Origin: JAJYRX01 sp041655275 | GTDB lineage: Bacteria > Pseudomonadota > Gammaproteobacteria > Burkholderiales > Burkholderiaceae_B | Assembly: GCA_041655275.1 (NCBI GenBank) | Contig: JBBAFU010000002.1 | Span: forward strand, 62,001 to 126,000 | Direction of reading: 5' to 3' | Length of the DNA stretch: 64,000 bases | In this document: in pieces, positions 56,802-64,000 of the stretch | How the letters are laid out: every line of letters begins with the position of its first letter | Position numbering within the stretch: the stretch's first letter is position 1 | Position numbers and translations under genes: made by a program | Notes under the pieces: generated by a model | What the model saw: only the letters and a program-made list of their open reading frames with translations | What the model was told of the DNA's origin: nothing | Database searches by the model: none

Positions 56802-57764
56802 ATGACTCCAGGTTTTTCACGACTTTGCGCCGGCATCATCCTGGCGCTGGCCACCGTGGCCATGCTGACGGTCACCAGTGATGCCGAGGCGCGCCGCTTC
56901 GGCGGCGGGCGCAGCTTCGGGCGCCAATCGCTCAATATCAACAAGCAGCGCCAGGCCGTTGCACCCCCGGCAGCCAACAGCGCAAGCCGCGCCGCCACAC
57001 CGGCAGCCGGCACCAAGGCTGCAGCCGGCTCCACCGCAGCTGCCGCCGGTGCCGGTGCCGCCAAGAGCGGCATGTCGCGCTGGCTGGGCCCGCTGGTCGG
57101 CATCGCCGCCGGCCTGGGCATCGCCGGCCTGCTGTCGGCCCTGGGCTTGTCCGGCGCCTTTCTCGAGCTGCTCTCCAGCCTCGTCCTGATCGCCCTGCTC
57201 GTCTTTGCCGCCAGATTCATTCTGCGACGGCTGCGGGGCACGGGCGCGCGTCCGGCCTTCCAGGGCGCCGGGGAACCCCTGCAACGCCGGAATGCGTCAG
57301 CGGCGGGCTGGCCCGCGCCACCGGCTGCAGCATCGGGCGCGATGCCGGCTGCGGATACCGAAGCAGCGGCCGCAGCCGAAGATGAAAGCTGGTTCATCCC
57401 GCAAGGCTTCGACACCCCGGGTTTCCTGGCCAACGCCAAGACCCAGTTCACCCTTATCCAGTCACTCTGGGATGCCGGCGATGTGGACGGGCTGCGCGAG
57501 TACCTGACGGACGACCTCCTCGCAGAAGTCGCGCCCGAAGTTGCGGCACGTGACACGCCCGACCAGACCGAGATCCTGCTCCTGAACGCCGAACTCATGG
57601 GCATGGAGAAAGTGGCGGGCGGCCACCTCGCCAGCGTGCGCTACTCCGGCATGCTGCGCGAAGCACCGGGTACCGAAGCCACCCACTTCGAAGAAGTGTG
57701 GAACCTCTACAAGGCCGACGGCCAGGGCTGGCTGGTTGCCGGCATCCAGCAGATGCAGGGCTAG
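56802..57764 (+). CDS. Tim44-like domain membrane protein
   Basis: 320 residues. It has an N-terminal signal/anchor, then a low-complexity Ala/Gly/Ser/Arg region (RRFGGGRSFGRQS; repeated AA and AGT stretches), two adjacent hydrophobic helices (WLGPLVGIAAGLGIAGLLSALG; FLELLSSLVLIALLVFAARFIL) and a C-terminal Tim44-like fold from about residue 200 (FDTPGFLANAKTQFTLIQSLWDAGDVDGL). Related bacterial proteins are widespread; membrane or protein-transport roles are suspected but unproven. It is convergent with the GntR gene. Confidence 0.85.
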   Translation: MTPGFSRLCAGIILALATVAMLTVTSDAEARRFGGGRSFGRQSLNINKQRQAVAPPAANSASRAATPAAGTKAAAGSTAAAAGAGAAKSGMSRWLGPLVGIAAGLGIAGLLSALGLSGAFLELLSSLVLIALLVFAARFILRRLRGTGARPAFQGAGEPLQRRNASAAGWPAPPAAASGAMPAADTEAAAAAEDESWFIPQGFDTPGFLANAKTQFTLIQSLWDAGDVDGLREYLTDDLLAEVAPEVAARDTPDQTEILLLNAELMGMEKVAGGHLASVRYSGMLREAPGTEATHFEEVWNLYKADGQGWLVAGIQQMQG

Positions 57765-57779
57765 CGCCTGCCCCAATCG

Positions 57780-58484
57780 CTAGACGTCGTCCAGTTGCTC
57801 GATCAGCGTGCGCCGCACCGTTACCAGGTGCCGGCGCATGCGCTGTGTTGCCAGTTCGGGATCGCGCTCGACGATGGCAGCCAGGATGTCGGCATGCTGC
57901 TCGACATACATGGCCTGGCGTTGCGGATTCAGCGACGCCTTGCGCAACCGCCCCCAGGCCGTCTGTTTGCGCGCCTCGATCAGCACCATGAAGAAACGGA
58001 TCAGCAGATGGTTGTGGGTGGCGCGCCCGATGGCGCTGTGAAAGGCGCTGTCCAGGGCCTCCCACGCCTCGGCGCTGCCCGCCAGCCCCCGGCTGCGCGC
58101 CACGCAGGCGTGCATTTCATCGATATCCTGTGACGTGGCATTGGCCGCCGCCAGACCCGCCATGACGGGCTCCAGCGCCAGGCGCGCATCCATGAGCTCG
58201 CGCGGACTGGTGTATTGCCTGAGATCCGCCGGTATGGTCGCGCCGGCACTGTCACGCATTGCCAGCACCACGGTGCCGCGCCCGGGCACACGCTCGATCA
58301 GCCCTTCGTTTTCAAGCACCTGCAGGGCTTCGCGCAGCACGCGCCGGCTGACGCCCAGCTCGATGGCCAGCGTGCGCTCGGGCGGCAGGCGCGAACCGGG
58401 CACGACATCATCCTGGGCCAGTCGTCGCCGCAGGACGTCGAGCACTGCTTCCGAGCGACGCTGAACCAGCGGGAAGGAAGACAT
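57780..58484 (-). CDS. GntR/FadR-family transcriptional regulator (FCD domain)
   Basis: 234 residues. The N-terminal winged helix (PERTLAIELGVSRRVLREALQVLENEGLI) is followed by an all-helical FCD ligand domain with metal-binding type residues (LDSAFHSAIGRATHNHLL; YVEQHADILAAI). ATG at 58484 follows AGGAGG by six bases. It lies 60 bp after the TSUP exporter gene in the same direction, and the divergent peptide importer lies beyond. It probably controls both transcription units through sites near 59407-59440. Confidence 0.9.
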   Translation of the reverse strand: MSSFPLVQRRSEAVLDVLRRRLAQDDVVPGSRLPPERTLAIELGVSRRVLREALQVLENEGLIERVPGRGTVVLAMRDSAGATIPADLRQYTSPRELMDARLALEPVMAGLAAANATSQDIDEMHACVARSRGLAGSAEAWEALDSAFHSAIGRATHNHLLIRFFMVLIEARKQTAWGRLRKASLNPQRQAMYVEQHADILAAIVERDPELATQRMRRHLVTVRRTLIEQLDDV

Positions 58485-58544
58485 CACAAGCCTCCTCTGG
58501 GTGAATACGGCAGGCAGGCATGCCGGCAGCAGGCCGCATCCTGC

Positions 58545-59357
58545 TCAAAGTGCGCTGGCCAGCATGTTGATGGCATTGAACAGCAGGAAGACGGCAAAGG
58601 CAAGCCGCAGCAGACGCGGGTTGATGGTGTGCGCGATGCGGGCACCCCAGGGGGCCACCAGCCCGGTGACGGGCACCAGAATCACGAAAGCCATCAGATT
58701 CACATAACCGAAGCTGAACGGCGGCAGATCCGGATGGCCGCGACCGTTCAGGAAAGCACCAATGGCGCCGGGCACCGAAATCAGCAGGCCGATGGCGGCG
58801 GCCGTGGCCACCGCACGCCGCATGGGATAGCGGAAAATGCTCAGCAGGGGCACACTCAGGGTGCCGCCGCCGATGCCCATGATGGACGAGACCCCGCCCA
58901 CGATCAGGCCGAGCAGCCAGCGCACCGGTCCGCGGGGAAAGCAGTCACGGCTCCCGGCGTCGGGCTCGCGTGCAACCAGCATGTAGACCATGACGATGAG
59001 GGCGACAACGCCGAACACGATCGACAGCGAGGATGAGCGGATCTTGCCGAAGATCACCATGCCGATGATGGCACCGGCAAACAGCCAGGGCCCCCAGCTG
59101 CGCAGCAGGGCCAGATCAATGGCGCCGCGCCGGTAGTGGGCCCGCGTCGAGGACGCCGCCGTGGCGACGATGGTCGTCAGCGAGGTGCCCACGGCCAGAT
59201 GCATGCGGATGGATTCCTCCACCCCCAGGGCAATGAAGATATAGAAGAGGATGGGAACGAGCACGATGCCGCCCCCCACGCCCAGCAGGCCGGCAATCAG
59301 GCCGGCCACCACCCCGGCGGCAAGCATTGCACCCGTGAACAGGGCTATTGTTTCCAT
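58545..59357 (-). CDS. TSUP (TauE/SafE) family membrane transporter
   Basis: 270 residues with about eight hydrophobic helices and the two family motifs: GLIAGLLGVGGGIVLVPIL in the first half and GGVSSIMGIGGGTLSVPLL in the second. The family exports or imports sulfur-containing or small organic anions such as sulfite, sulfoacetate or taurine. ATG at 59357 is chosen over an in-frame GTG at 59381. A role beside a possible glutathione/peptide importer would fit sulfur handling, but this is inference. Confidence 0.88.
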   Translation of the reverse strand: METIALFTGAMLAAGVVAGLIAGLLGVGGGIVLVPILFYIFIALGVEESIRMHLAVGTSLTTIVATAASSTRAHYRRGAIDLALLRSWGPWLFAGAIIGMVIFGKIRSSSLSIVFGVVALIVMVYMLVAREPDAGSRDCFPRGPVRWLLGLIVGGVSSIMGIGGGTLSVPLLSIFRYPMRRAVATAAAIGLLISVPGAIGAFLNGRGHPDLPPFSFGYVNLMAFVILVPVTGLVAPWGARIAHTINPRLLRLAFAVFLLFNAINMLASAL

Positions 59358-59406
59358 GCTGTATTCCACCGCTACCTCCACATGCCGGGGATATTATGCA
59401 GAGAAA

Positions 59407-59440
59407 ATGATACCATTATTGCCTCATTAAGGTACCAATG
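59407..59440. promoter_or_regulatory. Candidate GntR-type operator pair in the TSUP/peptide-importer gap
   Basis: AATGATACCATT (59407-59418) and CATTAAGGTACCAATG (59425-59440) each have CATT/AATG-type arms. They share TACCA(T/A)T, with the two TACCA copies starting exactly 22 bp apart (59411 and 59433), two helical turns. The 179-bp gap is AT-rich here and has no gene. FadR-family operators often contain GGTA/TACC halves, so the neighbouring GntR protein is the likely binder. Confidence 0.4.
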
Positions 59441-59536
59441 AACCTTCTTTTTCGTCTGCAGCAAGGCCCCGCGCGGCGCTTCGGACGGTATGATTGAAAC
59501 CATGAATGCCTTGACCACCACCGCCGGGGAACCGGG

Positions 59537-60481
59537 ATGCTCAGCCTGATCGTGCGCCGCCTCATCGTGGCGATTCCCACCGTCATACTGGTGTCCATCA
59601 TCATCTTCAGTCTGCAGAAGATCCTGCCCGGCGATCCGGTGCTGGTCATGGCCGGCGAAGAGCGCGACCCGGCCGTGCTCGAGTTCCTGCGCGAGAAATA
59701 CCGCCTCAACGACCCCCTGCCCCGGCAATACCTGGCCTGGGTGCAGCAGGTCATGCAGGGCAATCTGGGCATCTCGCTGCGCACCGACATTCCAGTCACC
59801 ACGCTGATCGCCCAGAAGCTGCCCGTCACACTGCAGCTGGCCGGCATGGCCATCTTCTTCGCCATCATCACCGGTATTCCACTGGGCATTCTGGCCGCCG
59901 TGCGCAAGGGCCGTGCGGCCGAATTCGGTGCCAACCTGTTCGCCCTGTCCGCCATGTCCATACCCAACTTCTGGCTGGGCATACTGCTCATCATGCTGGT
60001 GGCCGTGCACTGGCAGCTCCTGCCGGCCTCGGGCTTCGTGCCGCCGGGCGAGGATTTCTGGCTGTCGATCAAGACCTCGCTGCTGCCTGCGATCGTGCTC
60101 GCCACGGCCATCAGCGCCTATCTGATGCGCCACACCCGTTCGGCCATGCTGGAATCGCTGAGCGCCGACTATGTGCGCACCGCACGCGCCAAGGGCGTAT
60201 CCGAGCCTGGCGTGGTGCTGCGCCACGCCTTGCGCAACGCCCTCATGCCCATCGTCACGCTCACCACCATACTGTTCGGCGAGCTGCTGGCCGGGGCCGT
60301 GCTCACCGAGCAGATCTTCAGCATCCCGGGATTTGGCAAGCTGCTGGTGGATGCCGTATTCAGTCGTGACTATGCCGTCGTCCAGGGGGTGGTGCTGTGC
60401 GTGGCGGTGGGCTTCATCAGCCTGACCCTGCTGGCCGATGTGCTCACCATCCTGGTCAATCCGCGCCTGAGGAAAGCATGA
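59537..60481 (+). CDS. Peptide/glutathione ABC transporter permease (DppB/GsiC type)
   Basis: 314-residue inner-membrane permease with six helices. IPTVILVSIIIFSLQKILPGDPV at the start and HALRNALMPIVTLTTILFGELLAGAVLTEQIFSIPGFG at the end (the EAA loop region) are diagnostic for the dipeptide/nickel/oligopeptide group. Its stop overlaps the next permease by ATGA. The GGT gene downstream suggests glutathione or gamma-glutamyl peptides. Confidence 0.92.
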   Translation: MLSLIVRRLIVAIPTVILVSIIIFSLQKILPGDPVLVMAGEERDPAVLEFLREKYRLNDPLPRQYLAWVQQVMQGNLGISLRTDIPVTTLIAQKLPVTLQLAGMAIFFAIITGIPLGILAAVRKGRAAEFGANLFALSAMSIPNFWLGILLIMLVAVHWQLLPASGFVPPGEDFWLSIKTSLLPAIVLATAISAYLMRHTRSAMLESLSADYVRTARAKGVSEPGVVLRHALRNALMPIVTLTTILFGELLAGAVLTEQIFSIPGFGKLLVDAVFSRDYAVVQGVVLCVAVGFISLTLLADVLTILVNPRLRKA

Positions 60482-61362
60482 GCGCCGCGCCCGCCTCCCT
60501 GCCGGCACCCACCGGGCCCGTATCGCGCCGGCGCAACCGCGCCTGGGCGAAGTTTCGCCGCAACCCCTCGGCCGTCATCGGCGCCGTCATCATCCTGCTC
60601 ATCGTGCTCATGGCACTGCTGGCCCCCTTCATCGTCGGCCACGACCCCATGAAGCCCAATTTCACGGCCATCCGCAAAGCGCCTTCAGCCCTGCACTGGT
60701 TCGGCACCGACGAGCTGGGCCGTGACCTGTTCGCACGCATCGTCTACGGCGCACGCGCCTCACTGCTGGCAGGCCTGGTCTCGGTGGCCATCGCTTTGGG
60801 CATCGGCGTGCCGCTGGGCCTGATTGCAGGCTACTTCGGCCGCCTGCTCGACGGGATGATCTCGCGCGTGACGGAAGCGCTGTTCTCCATCCCCTTCCTG
60901 ATCCTGGCCATTGCACTGGCGTCCTTCCTGGGGCCCAGCCTGACGAACGCCATGATTGCCATCGGCGTGGCGGCGGCACCCCTGTTCATCCGCCTGGCGC
61001 GCGGCCAGGTGCTGGCCATACGGCGCGAGGATTACGTGATGAGCGCAAGCGCGCTGGGCGCATCCAACACGCATATCATCCTGCGCCACATCCTGCCCAA
61101 CATCATGCCGGCCCTGATCGTGCAGGCCACCATCCAGATTGCCGTGGCCATTATTGCCGAGGCCAGCCTGTCCTTCCTGGGCCTGGGCCTGCAACCGCCC
61201 GAGCCGTCCTGGGGCTCCATGCTGAACACCGGCAAGAACTTCATGAACCAGGCACCCTGGATGTCCATCTTCCCCGGCTGCGCGATCTTCCTGGTCGTCT
61301 GCGGCTTCAACCTGCTGGGCGACGGCCTGCGCGATGCGCTTGATCCGCGCCAGGAGCGCTGA
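60478..61362 (+). CDS. Peptide/glutathione ABC transporter permease (DppC/GsiD type)
   Basis: 294-residue permease. It has a basic cytoplasmic N-terminus, then KFRRNPSAVIGAVIILLIVLMALLAPF, GTDELGRDLFARIVYGARASLLAGL and HILPNIMPALIVQATIQIAVAIIAEASLSFLGLGLQPPEPSWG, the DppC hallmarks. It forms the channel with the preceding permease and is followed two bases later by the ATPase gene. Confidence 0.93.
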   Translation: MSAAPASLPAPTGPVSRRRNRAWAKFRRNPSAVIGAVIILLIVLMALLAPFIVGHDPMKPNFTAIRKAPSALHWFGTDELGRDLFARIVYGARASLLAGLVSVAIALGIGVPLGLIAGYFGRLLDGMISRVTEALFSIPFLILAIALASFLGPSLTNAMIAIGVAAAPLFIRLARGQVLAIRREDYVMSASALGASNTHIILRHILPNIMPALIVQATIQIAVAIIAEASLSFLGLGLQPPEPSWGSMLNTGKNFMNQAPWMSIFPGCAIFLVVCGFNLLGDGLRDALDPRQER

Positions 61363-61364
61363 AC

Positions 61365-63242
61365 ATGGCCGCGATGGCAGACGAGGCGCGCGTGGTTCAG
61401 GTGACCGGGCTGAATGTGCATTTCCGCGGCGACGGCGGCAATGTGCACGCAGTGCGCGATGTCAGCTTTCACGTGAACCGGGCCGAAACGCTGGCCATCG
61501 TGGGCGAATCCGGCTCGGGCAAGTCGGTCACTTCACTGGCGCTGATGCGTCTGGTGGAGTTTGGCGGCGGGCACATCGCTTCGGGCGAGCTGCTGCTGCG
61601 CCGGCGCAACGGCAGCGTGATCGATATGGCGAGTGCCCCGGTTGCCGGCCTGCGCGGCGTGCGCGGCGCCGATATCGCCATGATCTTCCAGGAGCCCATG
61701 ACTTCGCTCAACCCGAGCTTCACGGTGGGCAGCCAGATCGCCGAGGCCCTGCGCCTGCACCAGGGCATGGACGACACCGCCGCCCGTGCGGAAGTGCTGC
61801 GCCTGCTGGATGTGGTACGCATCCCCGATGCGGGCGCGCTCTATGGCAATTACCCGCATCAGCTCTCGGGCGGCATGCGCCAGCGCATCATGATCGCCAT
61901 GGCCCTTTCCTGCCGGCCCCAGGTACTGATCGCCGATGAGCCCACGACGGCGCTGGACGTGACCATACAGGCGCAGATCCTGGAGCTCATCCGCGAGCTG
62001 CAGCGCGAAATGCAGATGGGCGTCATCTTCATCACGCATGACATGGGTATTGTGGCCCAGATCGCCGATCGCGTCATGGTCATGTACCAGGGGCGGAAGG
62101 TCGAGGAAAGTGAGGCCGTACCGCTATTCTCCCGTCCCGGGCACTGGTATACGAGCGCCCTGCTGTCGGCCGTGCCCCGGCTGGGCGCCATGGAAGGGCT
62201 GGACCAGCCGGCACGCTTCGAACTGCTCACGCAGACGCAAGGCGAAGCGCTGGAAATTCCGGCCCCCAGAGCCGTCAGTCCCACCGCCCAATACGACAAG
62301 CCGCCGCTGCTGCAGGTGCGCGACCTGCGCGTGCGCTTCGACGTTGCCTCGGGCTTCTTCGGCCGTGTGCGCGCCCGCGTGCATGCCGTGGAACAGGTCT
62401 CTTTCGACCTGTACGCCGGCGAGACACTGGCACTGGTGGGCGAGTCGGGCTGCGGCAAGACCACCACCGGTCGCGCCCTGGCGCTGCTCGAGACGCCGCA
62501 GCGGGGCAACATCCATTTCGACGGCCAGGAGCTGGGCCGCCTGGGCAGTGCGCGCATGCAGGCGCTGCGCAAGGACATCCAGTTCATCTTCCAGGATCCC
62601 TTTGCCTCGCTGGACCCGCGCGCCACCGTCGGCTATTCCATCATGGAACCCCTGCTCATCCACAAGGCGGGCACGCGAGCGCAGGCACGCGAACGCACGG
62701 CCTGGCTCATGGAAAGATGCGGTCTGTCTCCCGACATGGCCAACCGCTATCCGCATGAATTCTCGGGCGGCCAGCGCCAGCGGGTGTGCATCGCGCGCGC
62801 CCTGGCCCTGAATCCGCGCATCATCATCGCCGACGAGTCCGTCTCCGCCCTCGACGTATCCATACAGGCGCAGATCGTGAACCTGCTGCTCGAGCTGCAG
62901 GCCGAGCTCGGGCTGTCCATCCTCTTCATCTCGCACGACATGGCGGTCGTGGAGCGCATCAGCCACCGCGTGGCCGTGATGTACCTGGGCCAGATCGTGG
63001 AGATCGGCCCGCGCCGCGCCGTCTTTGAAAACCCCCGGCATCCCTATACGCGCAAGCTGATGGCGGCCGTGCCCATCGCCGACCCCACCCGCAGACGCGG
63101 CGGGCACTCGCTGCTGGTGGACGAGATCCCCGGCCGTGTGCTGCCGCTCGGCACCGAACCCCCGCTGGCACCCCTGGTGGAAGCGGGTCAGCATCATTAC
63201 GTCGCTCGCCATGCGATCGGCACCTATCCCGCCCTGTCCTGA
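61365..63242 (+). CDS. Dual-ATPase ABC transporter protein (GsiA/DppDF type)
   Basis: 625 residues with two complete ATPase domains. The first has GESGSGKS, LSGGMRQR and LIADEPTTALDVTIQ; the second has GESGCGKT, FSGGQRQR and IIADESVSALDVSIQ. Both have oligopeptide-type C-terminal extensions, the last with the RHPYTRKLMAAVPIADP pattern. This single-chain arrangement is seen in GsiA for glutathione and in several peptide systems. The periplasmic binding protein is not in the window and probably lies beyond the right edge. Confidence 0.93.
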   Translation: MAAMADEARVVQVTGLNVHFRGDGGNVHAVRDVSFHVNRAETLAIVGESGSGKSVTSLALMRLVEFGGGHIASGELLLRRRNGSVIDMASAPVAGLRGVRGADIAMIFQEPMTSLNPSFTVGSQIAEALRLHQGMDDTAARAEVLRLLDVVRIPDAGALYGNYPHQLSGGMRQRIMIAMALSCRPQVLIADEPTTALDVTIQAQILELIRELQREMQMGVIFITHDMGIVAQIADRVMVMYQGRKVEESEAVPLFSRPGHWYTSALLSAVPRLGAMEGLDQPARFELLTQTQGEALEIPAPRAVSPTAQYDKPPLLQVRDLRVRFDVASGFFGRVRARVHAVEQVSFDLYAGETLALVGESGCGKTTTGRALALLETPQRGNIHFDGQELGRLGSARMQALRKDIQFIFQDPFASLDPRATVGYSIMEPLLIHKAGTRAQARERTAWLMERCGLSPDMANRYPHEFSGGQRQRVCIARALALNPRIIIADESVSALDVSIQAQIVNLLLELQAELGLSILFISHDMAVVERISHRVAVMYLGQIVEIGPRRAVFENPRHPYTRKLMAAVPIADPTRRRGGHSLLVDEIPGRVLPLGTEPPLAPLVEAGQHHYVARHAIGTYPALS

Positions 63243-63261
63243 CCTTCTGGAGCATCTCATC

Positions 63262-64000
63262 ATGTCTCACCCCGTCTCCTGGGAATTCCCGCATCGCAGC
63301 ACCCGTTTGCCCGTGCTGGCCGCCAATGCCGTCGCCACGTCGCAGCCCCTGGCCGCCCAGGCCGGACTGCGCATGCTGCTTGCCGGCGGCAACGCCATGG
63401 ATGCGGCCCTGGCCACTGCGATCACACTCACCGTGGTCGAGCCCGTCATGAACGGCCTGGGCGGCGATGCCTTCGCCCTCGTCTGGGCCGAAGACCGGCT
63501 GCACGGCATCAACGCCTCGGGACGCGCCCCCGCGAGCTGGACACCGGCGCGCTTCGAAGGCCGGAAAACCATGCCCATGCTGGGTTGGGACACCGTCACC
63601 GTTCCCGGCCAGATTGCCGGCTGGGCCGACCTGTCGGCGCGCTTCGGCCGCCTGCCCTTCGCCGACCTGTTCGGCCCCGCCATCGAGTATGCAGACAACG
63701 GCTTTCTGGTCTCCCATGCCGTGTCACGCATATGGGCCAACCAGGTGGAAACACTCAAGAACCAGCCTGGTTTCGCCGATGCCTTCCTGATCGACGGCAG
63801 GGCGCCGGCTCCCGGCGAGCTCTGGCGCTTTCCCGCCCAGGCACGCACCCTGGAGCGCATCGCCGCGAGCAAGGGTCGCGATTTCTATGAAGGCGAGCTG
63901 GCCCAACGCATCGTCGACTTCTCGAACCGCACGGGCGGCAGCATGACCATGGCGGATCTGGCTGCGCACACGAATGACTGGGTGGAACCCATCAGCATCG
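63262..64000 (+). CDS. Gamma-glutamyltransferase family protein, N-terminal part
   Basis: The first 246 codons are present and the gene continues past the window. Recognisable features are ANAVATSQPLAAQAGLRMLLAGGNAMDAALAT, VVEPVMNGLGGDAFALV, INASGRAPA and WDTVTVPGQIAGWADLSARFGRLPF, all shared by bacterial gamma-glutamyltransferases. The catalytic Thr of the small subunit lies beyond the edge. No obvious signal peptide is seen, so it may act in the cytoplasm on imported peptides. The start is ATG at 63262, after GGAG, 19 bp after the ATPase gene. Confidence 0.9.
   Translation, partial: MSHPVSWEFPHRSTRLPVLAANAVATSQPLAAQAGLRMLLAGGNAMDAALATAITLTVVEPVMNGLGGDAFALVWAEDRLHGINASGRAPASWTPARFEGRKTMPMLGWDTVTVPGQIAGWADLSARFGRLPFADLFGPAIEYADNGFLVSHAVSRIWANQVETLKNQPGFADAFLIDGRAPAPGELWRFPAQARTLERIAASKGRDFYEGELAQRIVDFSNRTGGSMTMADLAAHTNDWVEPISI

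Overview
The window is a GC-rich chromosomal segment from a betaproteobacterium, most likely Burkholderiales / Alcaligenaceae (the Bordetella-Achromobacter-Pusillimonas group). This rests on gene order and family type: birA next to a Baf-type type III pantothenate kinase, dacC-dat-ybeD-lipB, waaA-waaC, ispB with tRNA-Pro, pilD-coaE-zapD, and panC-scpA-DUF3460. Genes are tightly packed, with many 4-bp start/stop overlaps. I see no insertion sequence, integrase, prophage or CRISPR array.

Layout. 0-5.8 kb: class III aminotransferase start, C45-like protein, ECHDC3-type crotonase, then the lipB / ybeD / D-amino-acid transaminase / dacC / hydrolase block. 5.8-12.5 kb: birA-coaX, galU with a 59-residue membrane protein, waaA, waaC, an EamA exporter and a gamma-carbonic anhydrase. 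12.6-22.3 kb: hydroxyacid dehydrogenase, methyltransferase, a BtuCD-type ABC importer, two nitronate monooxygenases, ispB with tRNA-Pro(CGG), a DUF815 ATPase, a Nudix-ThiE fusion and an AraC regulator. 22.3-29.5 kb: acetyl-CoA synthetase behind a HAAT importer whose permease and ATPase are fused. 29.5-38.4 kb: a four-gene MdtABC-type RND pump with its own outer-membrane channel. 38.5-44.8 kb: zapD, coaE, a short prepilin peptidase, a lipoprotein, a LuxR-type HTH protein, an Abi-family gene, panC, scpA and DUF3460. 44.8-51.7 kb: a vitamin B12 block of metH, a cobalamin riboswitch, btuB and btuF. 51.7-57.8 kb: pta, hisN-like, thiD, pcm, tolC and a Tim44-like protein. 57.8-64 kb: a GntR regulator with a TSUP exporter, divergent from a peptide ABC importer and gamma-glutamyltransferase.

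How the genes work together. The B12 genes form one theme: the riboswitch senses cobalamin and controls the receptor and binding protein, the BtuCD candidates lie 34 kb away, and metH uses the cofactor. The peptide importer plus gamma-glutamyltransferase suggests uptake and cleavage of glutathione-like peptides, probably under the neighbouring GntR protein. The RND operon, LPS-core genes and cell-wall carboxypeptidase are envelope functions.

The least ordinary locus is 41.6-42.9 kb. It is a single AT-rich, TTG-started Abi_2 (AbiD/AbiF) gene with a canonical HEPN RNxxxH motif, set between core genes. It is followed by a 223-bp noncoding stretch with two hairpins and an exact tandem of 15-bp repeats. 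This is the best candidate for an under-described defence or toxin system with an RNA component. The RNA component is inference from sequence structure only.
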